Shown here one piece after another: positions 1-6,915 of a stretch of 19,517 nucleotides of DNA; the stretch's first letter is position 1, and every line of letters starts with the position of its first letter. The stretch spans positions 1-19,517 of the forward strand of contig JBBDJB010000037.1 in assembly GCA_040880125.1 (NCBI GenBank). The letters run 5' to 3'. The notes beneath the pieces are model-generated. The model saw only the letters and a list, made by a program, of their open reading frames with translations. It searched no databases and was not told where the DNA came from. The position numbers were made by a program, and so were the translations under genes. The DNA comes from JBBDJB01 sp040880125 (GTDB lineage: Bacteria > Planctomycetota > Planctomycetia > Pirellulales > JBBDJB01).

Positions 1-192
1 GTCCTGGCACCATAAGCACAAAAAAGTGAAGCCAAAACCACTGCTGTAGAACTAGTAGCGTTTGCCGCTCCTACGGTCTCCTTTCTACTCACTCCTCTCT
101 CATTTGGCAGTTCTCCAGCGACGTGTGCGCCGCAACACCTGGCGATCGCGGCTGCGTAAATGTGAAGACAGAAATTCATTAAGGAACGCAAC

Positions 193-750
193 ATGAAAAG
201 CTTCGCCGTCTTGGGGTGTCTTGTCTTGATGTTGACCGTAGTGACTTCAGTCCGAGCGCAGGAAGTTCCGCAGCCGTCGAAGCCGACCGAGCAGCACAAG
301 TGGCTGCAACAGCTCGTCGGCGAGTGGGAGACGCGGGGCGAGATGTCCGCCGGACCGGAAAAGGATCCGATCGTGTGCGAGGGCACCGAGAATATCCGCT
401 CGATCGGCGGGCTGTGGACGATCTCGGAAAACAAGTCGAACTATATGGGCGTGGAAGTCACCGGAGTGATGACTCTGGGTTACGACGCCAAGGCCGAGAA
501 GTTCGTCGGGACGTGGGTGGACTCGATGTTCAACCACTTGTGGAAGTACGAGGGCACGCTGAGCGACGACGGCAAGAAGCTCACGCTGATGACCGAAGGG
601 CCGTCGCCGACCGAGCCGGACCAGATGTTCAAGTACCGCGAGTCGATTGAAATCAAGAGCCCCGATCAGAAGGTCTTCACTTCGGCCATTCAAGTCGAAG
701 ACGGCCAGTGGGTGACTTTCGCGACGATCACGGCGCAGCGGAAGAAGTGA
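193..750 (+). CDS. Exported DUF1579-family protein
   Basis: The 185-residue product begins with a clear signal peptide (residues 1-22, hydrophobic core VLGCLVLMLTVVTSV, cleavage likely after VRA), so it should act in the periplasm or outside the cell. The mature part matches DUF1579: an opening LQQLVGEWETRGEM segment, then a Gly/Trp-rich beta-sheet with GGLWTISE, MTLGYDAKAEKFVGTWVDS and a late TFATITAQRKK strand. The family is thought to have a lipocalin-like barrel, but its ligand and reaction are unknown. The ATG at 193 is chosen because an AAGGAA ribosome-binding sequence lies at 181-186 and the signal peptide starts there. The gene appears to be monocistronic; its last 23 bases overlap the end of the convergent DinB gene. 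The family call is from recognition and is fairly certain; the function is unknown. Confidence 0.85.
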   Translation: MKSFAVLGCLVLMLTVVTSVRAQEVPQPSKPTEQHKWLQQLVGEWETRGEMSAGPEKDPIVCEGTENIRSIGGLWTISENKSNYMGVEVTGVMTLGYDAKAEKFVGTWVDSMFNHLWKYEGTLSDDGKKLTLMTEGPSPTEPDQMFKYRESIEIKSPDQKVFTSAIQVEDGQWVTFATITAQRKK

Positions 751-1213
751 GGCCCAGTGCGCGCCGCTTCTCCTCGATAAAGTCGATGTGGTGGGGAATG
801 TGGTCGGTGACACTTTCCAACAGCGCAAGCAGTGAAAGCGGGCCGGATTCGCTGTGAATGCCGGTCCGCGCAAACTGCTCCGGCGAGAGCGACCGCAGGA
901 TCGGCCCCATGTGCCGCCGCGCGGCTTCGATGAAATTCAGTTCCTGCCGCACGTCGCGCCGGTCGTAGGCCAGGTGCGCGGCGAAGAGGTCAGGATCGCC
1001 GCCCCGCAGCGGCGGCTGGTCTTCGGCCAACACGCGTTTGATCCGATCGATGTACACCGGTTCGAAGTCCGCGATGTGGCAGACGACCTGCCGTGTGGAC
1101 CACTTCTCCGGAACGGGCCGCGCGTTAAGTTGATCGTCCGTCATGCCGGCCACCGCCTCGCGCAGCGATGCCGGGCCGGCCAGGTAGCGCGCGATCAGGT
1201 CTTCATGTGCCAT
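728..1213 (-). CDS. DinB-family (DinB-like/YfiT-type) putative metalloprotein
   Basis: The 161-residue protein has the four-helix DinB pattern: an N-terminal helix (DLIARYLAGPASLREAVAG), the EKWSTRQVVCHIADFE block, and a C-terminal DHIPHHIDFIEEKRR helix. Probable metal ligands are His46, His138 and His142 (H-x3-H), the usual triad. Members include thiol-dependent transferases and many uncharacterised damage-related proteins, so the substrate cannot be named. No signal peptide is present, so it should be cytoplasmic. The frame is open for another 113 codons upstream, but that stretch crosses a repeat element and low-quality sequence and lacks family similarity; the ATG at 1213 (MAHEDLIARYL) gives the expected family length. 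The 3' end overlaps the DUF1579 gene tail to tail. Confidence 0.85.
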   Translation of the reverse strand: MAHEDLIARYLAGPASLREAVAGMTDDQLNARPVPEKWSTRQVVCHIADFEPVYIDRIKRVLAEDQPPLRGGDPDLFAAHLAYDRRDVRQELNFIEAARRHMGPILRSLSPEQFARTGIHSESGPLSLLALLESVTDHIPHHIDFIEEKRRALGLTSSAAP

Positions 1214-1283
1214 GGTCTTCGTTCCAGTGCCGTGGGCGGTGGTAAGCCAGTCGCATTGCTCCGTCGCGGTACCAGTGCGCCTG

Positions 1284-1363
1284 AAAAATGGGACAGGCAC
1301 CTTGCCGGTACTAAACGAAGGCGGGTGGATGCTTTTACGTCCTCGGAGCCAGTCCCATTTTTT
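1284..1363. repeat. MITE-like element with imperfect terminal inverted repeats
   Basis: The left end (1284-1301) reads AAAAATGGGACAGGCACC and the reverse complement of the right end (1345-1363) reads AAAAAATGGGACTGGCTCC. The 18 aligned positions differ at two. The 80-bp unit has no coding capacity. From memory, very similar 'gggacaggcacc' ends occur in many planctomycete intergenic regions, sometimes near REP-associated tyrosine transposases; no transposase is present here. It lies between the dehydrogenase stop and the DinB start, where transcripts of the upstream gene could fold it into a long hairpin. Confidence 0.6.
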
Positions 1364-1373
1364 GGCGCACCGC

Positions 1374-4300
1374 TTATTGCGAGCCGGCGCCGGTCGGCCC
1401 GGCTTGTCGCTGCTGCAAGAGAAATGCCAGCACCGCGTACAGCTCGTTTTCCGGAACGCTTTGGGCGAGGTTCGCCGGCATTGCGGAAAACCGCGAAACG
1501 CGCTGCTGGTCGATGTCGGCCTTGGACAAACGGATCTCCTTGCCCTGCTCATCGATGAGCACCACGGTCTGGCCCTCGTCCTGTTGTACCAGTCCGGAGA
1601 GGACGCGGCCGTCGACGGTCGAGATCAGCGTGCTGCGGAAGTTCGGATCGAGCGTGCGGTTCGGGTCGAGCACGTCTTCCAGCAGCCGGTCGAGCCCTCG
1701 ATTTCCGACGCCGTCAAGCTGCGGGCCGACCTTGTTTCCTTGCCCGGCCAGCTCGTGACATACGCCGCAGTGCTTATCGAACATCTCTCGAGCGCCCGCC
1801 ACATTGGGCTGCGCGGCGGCAAAGCCTGCGCGGCGCTGCTGGATCAACTCGGCGATGGCCGCATCGAGCGGCGGCAATTCGGCGGTGAGCTGACTGATCC
1901 GCGCTTCGACACGCAGAACTTGTGCTTCACGTAGCGCGTTTTGAATCGCTGCGTCCTGAAGCAGCCGCGGAGACGCCTTGCCGGCGGCAATCGCCTCGAG
2001 CAGGGCTTCCCCACCCGGCCGGCTGCGGGCGAGTCCTTGCGCGATCACCTGGGCGACTTCGGCCGGAGCCGTCGGCAGTTGCTCCAGCAGAAGTTCCCGC
2101 ACGGCGGGCCGGTTAAGCGTCGCCAGCACGCTCGCGGCGCTGTGCCGCACGGCGGTGGGTCGCGACGCGTCAGCGATGACGTCACCCAGCAGCCGCAATG
2201 CACGGCCTTCGTCAACGGCGAGGGAGGCTTCCATCGCGGCGTTTCGCGTTTCCCGATCGGTCGAAACGTTGCGCACCAGGTCCGCCAACGGATCGAATAA
2301 AGCAGTCAACTGCAATTGCCGGACAAGCGCAATCCCCTCGCGCACATGCTCCGTCTCGTTCGCGGAGAGCAGCCGATCGGCCAGCCGTGCGGCCCAATCG
2401 CGAATTGGTTCGGCCAGCTCCATGCCGCGCTCTTGGTAGCCCAGGCTTAAGTTTCCGACGACACCGAGCTGGCGCATGGGGTCGACGTCCGCCACATCGA
2501 GCGACCCGGCAAGCTCCACAAGCTCCGGCAGACGCGGTTCGGGCAGATACCGTGCGGCGAAGTTTATGAATTCGCCCTCGCGTGCCGCCTCGTGCCTGCC
2601 AGTTTGAAGGCCGTCGAGCACCAGCATGGCCACTTCCGGCGTCCGCGCGCCGAGCGCTACGTCCATCAACCGCCGGAGATTGTCGTCATCCGCGCGGGCC
2701 AACTGGCGCACCGCATCGTGCAGCTCCGGCACAAGCAGATGGTCGCGCAGCGCCATGCGGATGGTGTGAATCAGCGAACGGTCGTCCGAGGGCGCCTGTT
2801 GCCACATTTTCAGCAGCAGCGAAAGGTGTTCCGACTGAGTATGTCGTCCCAACGCGTCGGCGGCGGCGCGACGCACAAACGGATCTTCGTCGCCCATCGC
2901 TTCGCGGACCAGTTCGGCCATCCACGCGGTGTTGTTGCTCCAGTGGGTCGTTTCAGCCAGGGCTTTGACCAGGTGCGTGCGGACTAGCGGCGAGCGGTCG
3001 TCAGCCAACTTGCGTGCCAAAGCCTCGTCGAGTCCCTCCAGCCGGTAGACGATCCACAGGCCATGCGCCCTTTGTTCCGGTTGGCACGGCGCCAGCAGCC
3101 GCTCACGCATAGGCGCCAGCGCGAACATGCCGTGGGCGTCGACGATGCGGTTGGTGGCCATCGTCCTTACACTGAGGTTCGGATCGGCAAGTCGAGCCCA
3201 CAGCGCGTCGAGATCGTCGCCAGATAGATTCGGAACGTGCGGTGCGGCCTGAGGGTCCGAATCGCTTCCGCGATAGACGATCCGCCAGATGCGGCCGCGC
3301 TCGCGGTCGCGCCGCGGGTGGTCGAGCGGCACTTCGTAGTGGCCAATAACGGCGTTGTAGAAGTCGGCCACGTACAGCGCACCGTCCGGTCCGAGCTGTA
3401 TATCGACGGGACGAAACCACGGATCATCGCACACCAAAAAGTCCGGCTGTTCGATCGCTCGATACGTCGAGCCGTGAAGTTCAAACCGGTCGTGATTGAT
3501 GCGGTTCGTTACGGGGTTGCCGATGAACAGCGTATCGCGGTACTCGGGCGGAAAGTGATTGGCTGCGTAGTAGACGATTCCGCCGATGGCGGTCGAGCCG
3601 TGCAGGTGGTCCATCAACTCCGGCCCGAAGCCCAGCCCGTCGTGCGGCGCACCGAAGCTGGGATAATAGGCGCCACGGAGCAGCATGTAGGCCGGCTTCG
3701 TATGGCAGTCGGCGGTGAAGGCATCGCCACGCGGGGTAAAGCTCAGTCCGAACGGGTTCACCTGGCCGAACGTGTGGTTCTCGACCCGCGAGCCGTCGAT
3801 GCGAAACCGGTAGGTGTTGCCGGAGGTCATCGTGATCTGGTGACCATCGGTGCCGGAGATCGTTGATTGGTTGCGGTACCCGTGGCAGGCGTACATCCAG
3901 CCGTCGATCCAGCGGGTGAAGCCATTGTTGTTGCCGTGCGTATCGACCTGGCCAAAGGGACCCAGCAGCACGCGGCGCTGGTCGATCTGGCCGTCGCCGT
4001 CGGTATCGTCGCAGCGGAGGATGTTCGGCAGGCTGTGGACGATCACTCCGCCGGGAATAGGCGCCACACCGATAGGGATGTTCAGCCCGTCGACGAATCG
4101 ATTCGCCCTGTCGTACCGCCCGTCGCCGTCGGTGTCTTCCAGCACCATCACCGCGTCGCGTGCTTCTTCGCCCTGGACGGGGATCGGATACTCGACCGAC
4201 TGCGTCAGGTAAAGCCGTCCGCGGTGATCGAAGTTCAGGTTGATCGGTTTGCTGATCATCGGTTCGCTGGCGACCAACTCGATTTCGAATCCCTCTGGCA

Positions 4301-4436
4301 GATGGAACTTCGTCTGCTGCTCGGCCGGCGTGAGCGGATCGGTCTCGATGACGAGCGGCGGCTGCGCTGCCAGTCGACCGCCAGTAATCAAGAGGAAGGC
4401 AAGGCACAGCGTGAGACGTAGCAAGGCTGGGGGCAT
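1374..4436 (-). CDS. PVC-type membrane-bound dehydrogenase with HEAT repeats and C-terminal cytochrome c
   Basis: The 1020-residue protein has a signal peptide (residues 1-25, ending RLAAQ). Residues about 40-390 form a beta-propeller resembling the Pirellula/Verrucomicrobium membrane-bound dehydrogenase domain (TIGR02604 type): FHLPEGFEIELVASEP, repeated DTDGDG loops, LGPDGALYVADFYN. Residues about 400-830 are helical HEAT-like repeats (SVRTMATNRIVDA, VRRAAADALGRH, VRHSAASVLATL). The C-terminal TIGR02603-type cytochrome c carries the heme-binding CGVCH at 890-894, and Met986 in FSAMP is the likely distal ligand. This suggests periplasmic oxidation of an unknown sugar or polyol, with electrons passed to the covalent heme. 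The full-length three-part architecture is typical of this phylum. The ATG at 4436 gives an immediate signal peptide, with AGGTG seven bases upstream. Substrate unknown; family call strong. Confidence 0.93.
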   Translation of the reverse strand: MPPALLRLTLCLAFLLITGGRLAAQPPLVIETDPLTPAEQQTKFHLPEGFEIELVASEPMISKPINLNFDHRGRLYLTQSVEYPIPVQGEEARDAVMVLEDTDGDGRYDRANRFVDGLNIPIGVAPIPGGVIVHSLPNILRCDDTDGDGQIDQRRVLLGPFGQVDTHGNNNGFTRWIDGWMYACHGYRNQSTISGTDGHQITMTSGNTYRFRIDGSRVENHTFGQVNPFGLSFTPRGDAFTADCHTKPAYMLLRGAYYPSFGAPHDGLGFGPELMDHLHGSTAIGGIVYYAANHFPPEYRDTLFIGNPVTNRINHDRFELHGSTYRAIEQPDFLVCDDPWFRPVDIQLGPDGALYVADFYNAVIGHYEVPLDHPRRDRERGRIWRIVYRGSDSDPQAAPHVPNLSGDDLDALWARLADPNLSVRTMATNRIVDAHGMFALAPMRERLLAPCQPEQRAHGLWIVYRLEGLDEALARKLADDRSPLVRTHLVKALAETTHWSNNTAWMAELVREAMGDEDPFVRRAAADALGRHTQSEHLSLLLKMWQQAPSDDRSLIHTIRMALRDHLLVPELHDAVRQLARADDDNLRRLMDVALGARTPEVAMLVLDGLQTGRHEAAREGEFINFAARYLPEPRLPELVELAGSLDVADVDPMRQLGVVGNLSLGYQERGMELAEPIRDWAARLADRLLSANETEHVREGIALVRQLQLTALFDPLADLVRNVSTDRETRNAAMEASLAVDEGRALRLLGDVIADASRPTAVRHSAASVLATLNRPAVRELLLEQLPTAPAEVAQVIAQGLARSRPGGEALLEAIAAGKASPRLLQDAAIQNALREAQVLRVEARISQLTAELPPLDAAIAELIQQRRAGFAAAQPNVAGAREMFDKHCGVCHELAGQGNKVGPQLDGVGNRGLDRLLEDVLDPNRTLDPNFRSTLISTVDGRVLSGLVQQDEGQTVVLIDEQGKEIRLSKADIDQQRVSRFSAMPANLAQSVPENELYAVLAFLLQQRQAGPTGAGSQ

Positions 4437-4508
4437 TCAACACCTAGCGTGGGGAGAGAACATTCGCCGAAAAAGGGCGGCGAGGAATGTCCGGGAGTGA
4501 TTGCACCT

Positions 4509-4517
4509 ATGATAACA
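4509..4517 (-). promoter_or_regulatory. Candidate extended -10 for the dehydrogenase gene
   Basis: On the minus strand the sequence reads TGTTATCAT: an extended -10 TGN followed by TATCAT, five of six matches to TATAAT. It would start transcription near 4502, leaving a leader of about 65 nt before the ATG at 4436. No convincing -35 is seen. Planctomycete promoters are poorly characterised, so this is tentative. Confidence 0.3.
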
Positions 4518-4699
4518 AAAGGATGGGATGGCGTAGAGCCTACTGCTTACTCCCAGGATTCCATCCACTAGCGCCGCGAGGACAGGGCAAGTTCACTCCC
4601 GGGCTCGTTGTCGAACGGCGGGAAATCGAAGCAAACGAACCAGCAAGGCGCACTGTAGGGACAAGGCACACAGAGCCTTGCACTGCGTCGGCGAGGTTG

Positions 4700-4708
4700 T
4701 GGTATGCT
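4700..4708 (+). promoter_or_regulatory. Candidate extended -10 for the DUF6941-hicBA operon
   Basis: The sequence TGGTATGCT gives an extended -10 TGN plus TATGCT (four of six matches). A TTGCAC at 4678-4683 could be the -35, but the 19-bp spacer is longer than usual. Transcription would begin near 4715, giving a leader of about 130 nt. The evidence is weak. Confidence 0.25.
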
Positions 4709-4845
4709 TGACGGTGTGGTCGCGCCGCCTAGACTGCAAAGCGGCGGATCACGTTGCCGATCTTGCACGCCGCCGAACTTGTGGTAACTCGGACCGGGAG
4801 CACGTGCGTGGCCCGATCTGTCCACCCGTTACCTAGTCACCGGGA

Positions 4846-5298
4846 ATGTCAATGAAGCCCGTACTGCAGGCGCTTCTTCTGGCCGATCACGTCTACACGG
4901 ACTCGGAAACCGGTAAGCGAATCGTTGCCGGAATATTCCATCGCATTCAGTACACCAAACCTGTACCACCGGAGCGTTCCGAAGTTGGCAAGGTCAGGGT
5001 GCAAGTGCCCATCACTGGTCACACCGCGGGGTCGCCCTTTTGTTACTTCTGCCTCACCGAGGTGTACGGTCGGCAGCCATTTCAACTGCGGCTTGTTAAC
5101 TTGAAGGACGAGAGCGTACTGCTTCGAACGGAATTCACTATCAATTGCAGCGACCCGCTCGCCGTGGCGGAGGGAGTGCTAGGCATGCCTCCATTCAAAA
5201 TCCCGGAAGAGCCTGGAACGCTTGCACTGGAACTGCTGTGGAATGAGGAACCGATCGGATCGTACCGAATCATTGTCGAAGAAAAATCGCAGGGCTGA
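4846..5298 (+). CDS. DUF6941-like protein, first gene of the hicBA operon
   Basis: The 150-residue protein has no signal peptide or membrane segment. Its N-terminus (KPVLQALLLADHVYTDSETGKRIVAGIFHRI) follows the pattern of the DUF6941 family: a hydrophobic strand with L-x-A/C-D-H-V, then a glycine-bearing 'GIF' strand. It ends with EEPGTLALELLWNEEPIGSYRIIVEE, a beta-sandwich-like close. The family's role is unknown. A second in-frame Met at 4852 could also be the start and has GGGA six bases upstream; the first ATG is given here. The stop lies 3 bp before hicB, so co-transcription with the toxin-antitoxin pair is very likely. Nothing in the protein itself suggests DNA binding. The family assignment is by pattern recognition and should be confirmed by a profile search. 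Confidence 0.7.
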   Translation: MSMKPVLQALLLADHVYTDSETGKRIVAGIFHRIQYTKPVPPERSEVGKVRVQVPITGHTAGSPFCYFCLTEVYGRQPFQLRLVNLKDESVLLRTEFTINCSDPLAVAEGVLGMPPFKIPEEPGTLALELLWNEEPIGSYRIIVEEKSQG

Positions 5299-5301
5299 GC
5301 A

Positions 5302-5625
5302 ATGGCGACCGATTCACATAGACAACGCACTGGCAGTATTTCCACTCTAGAGCAATTGACGGAGTGGGAAACGCCTGAAGCAGGAACCTATCAATTGCGG
5401 GTTCTTCTGTGCCCCGAAGATGGTGGTTTCATCGCGCACGCGCTGCGGCTGCCCGGCGTCGTAAGCGAGGGCGACACAGAAGCCGAAGCTTTTGAAAACG
5501 TCAAGGAAGCGTTCTGCGGAGCCTTGGAAGAATACCTTCACGACGGCGGCCAAGTTCCATGGGCTGACGTTGAACTCGAGCGGACCAAGGGAAGCAGGGA
5601 GGTCTGGTTGATCGTTCATGTCTGA
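5302..5625 (+). CDS. hicB: HicB-family antitoxin, short form
   Basis: The 107-residue protein contains the HicB partial RNase H-like fold at about residues 29-83: YQLRVLLCPEDGGFIAHALRLPGVVSEGDTEAEAFENVKEAFCGALEEYL. This includes the typical 'GF.A....PG..S.G.T..EA..N..EA' signature. HicB antitoxins bind and block the HicA RNase. After the fold only about 24 residues remain (ending SREVWLIVHV), with no helix-turn-helix or ribbon-helix-helix domain, so autoregulation through HicB's own DNA binding is not evident. An N-terminal extension of about 28 residues precedes the fold. The ATG starts 3 bp after the DUF6941-like stop, and the 3' end overlaps hicA by 8 bp. The antitoxin-first order is the reverse of the classical E. 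coli hicAB order. Confidence 0.88.
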   Translation: MATDSHRQRTGSISTLEQLTEWETPEAGTYQLRVLLCPEDGGFIAHALRLPGVVSEGDTEAEAFENVKEAFCGALEEYLHDGGQVPWADVELERTKGSREVWLIVHV

Positions 5626-5848
5626 ACTGCCGCAGGCAACAGGGCAGGAAACGATCAATGCTCTTACCCGACTGGGCTTCCATGTCGCGCGTGTCAAGGG
5701 AAGCCACCACATCATGAAGAGAGCGGGGCACCGGCACGTGATCACTGTGCCAGCTCATGGCTCCAAACCTCTCAAGCGAGGTACACTTCGGAGCATTCTC
5801 CGCTCGGCGGGATTTACTGTTGCCGAGTTCTGCGAAGCACTCAAGTAG
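5618..5848 (+). CDS. hicA: HicA-family mRNA interferase toxin
   Basis: The 76-residue protein is a standard-length HicA/YcfA with a dsRNA-binding-like fold: ALTRLGFHVARVKGSHHIMKR, then VITVPAHGSKPLKRGTLRSILRSAGFTVAEFCEAL. The GSHH motif at residues 28-31 carries the probable catalytic His30. HicA toxins cleave mRNA and are neutralised by HicB in the cytoplasm. The gene overlaps hicB by 8 bp. A strong AGGGAGGT lies inside hicB at 5596-5603, but its 14-base distance to the ATG is longer than usual, so toxin translation may be reduced or rely on coupling. All family hallmarks seem present, so the toxin is probably intact. Confidence 0.92.
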   Translation: MSELPQATGQETINALTRLGFHVARVKGSHHIMKRAGHRHVITVPAHGSKPLKRGTLRSILRSAGFTVAEFCEALK

Positions 5849-5905
5849 CTTACTTCTTCGACCACTCTGTCCGCCCGGTCCCGAAGTGTGACCGTTCGAG
5901 CCTTA

Positions 5906-6553
5906 TCACGAATCCCGCCGCACGCGGAGCACGTCGAGCCAGCCGCCGGTGCGCGTAACGGGGATTTGCGCGAGGTTGTTGTCCGCATCGGAACAACAGA
6001 CGATGCCGGCCATGTAACTCTCGCCGCCGGCCTCGAAGCGACCGGCGATAGCGCACCACGGTGTGCCCTTGCCGCGATCGCCCGGCATAAGCACGCACAT
6101 GAAGAAGCGTCGCGTGAAGCCCTCGGTGCTGAGCTGCGGCGGCCAGCGGCGGATCTCCGGCTGATGCGTGTGCAGCACATGCCGCAGGCCAGGCACAATT
6201 TCGTCCATCACGTCCGGCATCTTCTCCGCCGGCGGATTCGTGCCGTCGCGGCCGGCCGGCGCGATGACGATCGCCGCCAGGCGGACCGGCACATTGTAGA
6301 ACTCCAATTGCGGTCCGCTGCGGGGACGCGGCTGGGCGGGCAGGTCTTCCACGTCGAACGCCAGGTCGGCGTCGCGAATGGAACGCGTCGTGCGGCGACC
6401 ACGCAGCCGTCGCATGATCCGCAGCACGAGGATGATCGCCACCAGCGCCGCCAGCAGCAGCACGATCTGCCATGCCCAGGGGGGTAATTCCACGAGAATC
6501 ATCCGGCTCCAGACATTGGCCCAGAGACTTTCGAATAGGTGAGATCGCGGCAT
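5906..6553 (-). CDS. Single-pass membrane protein of unknown function
   Basis: The 215-residue product has one strong transmembrane helix near residues 25-47 (PWAWQIVLLLAALVAIILVL), followed by a basic stop-transfer segment (RIMRRLRGRRTTR). The remainder is a soluble domain that is probably cytoplasmic by the positive-inside rule, including LEFYNVPVRLAAIVIAP, an RRFFMCVLMPGD strand and a closing GGWLDVLRVRR. I do not recognise the family; it resembles the hypothetical proteins common in planctomycetes. The ATG at 6553 is preferred over an upstream in-frame TTG at 6571 because GGA lies just before the ATG. Met18 (MILVELPPWAW) is another possible start. It converges on hicA with a 57-bp gap and diverges from the amidohydrolase operon. 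Confidence 0.7.
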   Translation of the reverse strand: MPRSHLFESLWANVWSRMILVELPPWAWQIVLLLAALVAIILVLRIMRRLRGRRTTRSIRDADLAFDVEDLPAQPRPRSGPQLEFYNVPVRLAAIVIAPAGRDGTNPPAEKMPDVMDEIVPGLRHVLHTHQPEIRRWPPQLSTEGFTRRFFMCVLMPGDRGKGTPWCAIAGRFEAGGESYMAGIVCCSDADNNLAQIPVTRTGGWLDVLRVRRDS

Positions 6554-6915
6554 GTTTCCGTGCAGTGGCAAGCGATGGACTGCGGGACCGTGTCGTCACT
6601 TTGGCTTGACAATCGGTGCCGCGGCGGCGTTCGGGGCCGAAAACGTGCATTATAGGGCGGTTACTGCGACGGCGAAATCGCCCTCCCGTCGCGGTCCCAG
6701 GCTTGCTTCGCGAGATTTGCCAGCTAAAGTGGGAAACGAATAGACGCTTCCCCGCCGTCGTACTGGGCACCTGCGCGACGGCACGCCAGCGATCTGCCGA
6801 ATCCCCCGAAGCTTGGCGCTTGCGCATGGTTTGCCGTGCGTGCTCCGCGATCAAGCTGTTTGCGGCAGCCGCGTCGGCAGTACGCTTTCACCCGTTCACG
6901 AAGGATCTGCACCTG
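6554..6915. other. Divergent intergenic region, no supported gene
   Basis: The 362 bp separate the membrane protein (-) from the amidohydrolase operon (+). The amidohydrolase frame stays open back to a GTG at 6616, but the peptide encoded there is Arg/Pro-rich and would put a signal peptide 100 residues inside the protein. A TTGACA at 6606-6611 has no -10 at proper spacing, and an ATTATA at 6649-6654 has no -35. No convincing promoter, repeat or RNA gene was found. Confidence 0.5.
6901..6906 (+). promoter_or_regulatory. Ribosome-binding site that fixes the amidohydrolase start
   Basis: AAGGAT lies nine bases before the ATG at 6916. Together with the signal peptide beginning at that ATG, it decides against the longer open frame. 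Confidence 0.55.

Larger units (their letters stand above)
4437..4845. other. Divergent intergenic spacer, no supported gene
   Basis: This 409-bp spacer separates the dehydrogenase (-) from the DUF6941-hicBA operon (+). Short open frames cross it but show no family resemblance or sensible composition. Visible structure includes an imperfect hairpin in the dehydrogenase leader (arms CATTCGCCG at 4461-4469 and 4478-4489, the latter with a three-base bulge). Three GCGGCG/CGCCGC segments at 4723-4728, 4741-4746 and 4768-4773 can pair in two mutually exclusive ways. Two weak extended -10 candidates are listed separately. Confidence 0.6.

Noticed and set aside
1..192. Possible promoter or RNA gene before the DUF1579 gene
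   Set aside because: No paired -35/-10, stable hairpin or tRNA-like fold was found; only the RBS at 181-186 is supported.
1214..1552. N-terminal extension of the DinB protein
   Set aside because: It would translate the MITE-like element and the end of the dehydrogenase gene in another frame; the DinB domain is complete from 1213.
3481..4443. Minus-strand open frame of 320 codons
   Set aside because: It is an out-of-frame shadow of the dehydrogenase gene, rich in Arg and Pro, with no recognisable domain.
6606..6611. Consensus -35 box TTGACA upstream of the amidohydrolase operon
   Set aside because: No -10 is found 16-18 bp downstream; the only AT-rich hexamer is about 38 bp away.
5850..6854. 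Long minus-strand open frame of 334 codons
   Set aside because: Arg/Ala-rich composition and full overlap with the membrane protein gene in another frame mark it as a shadow in high-GC DNA.
6616..6915. N-terminal extension of the large amidohydrolase to a GTG at 6616
   Set aside because: The added 100 residues are Arg/Pro-rich with no family similarity and would bury the signal peptide; the ATG at 6916 has an RBS.
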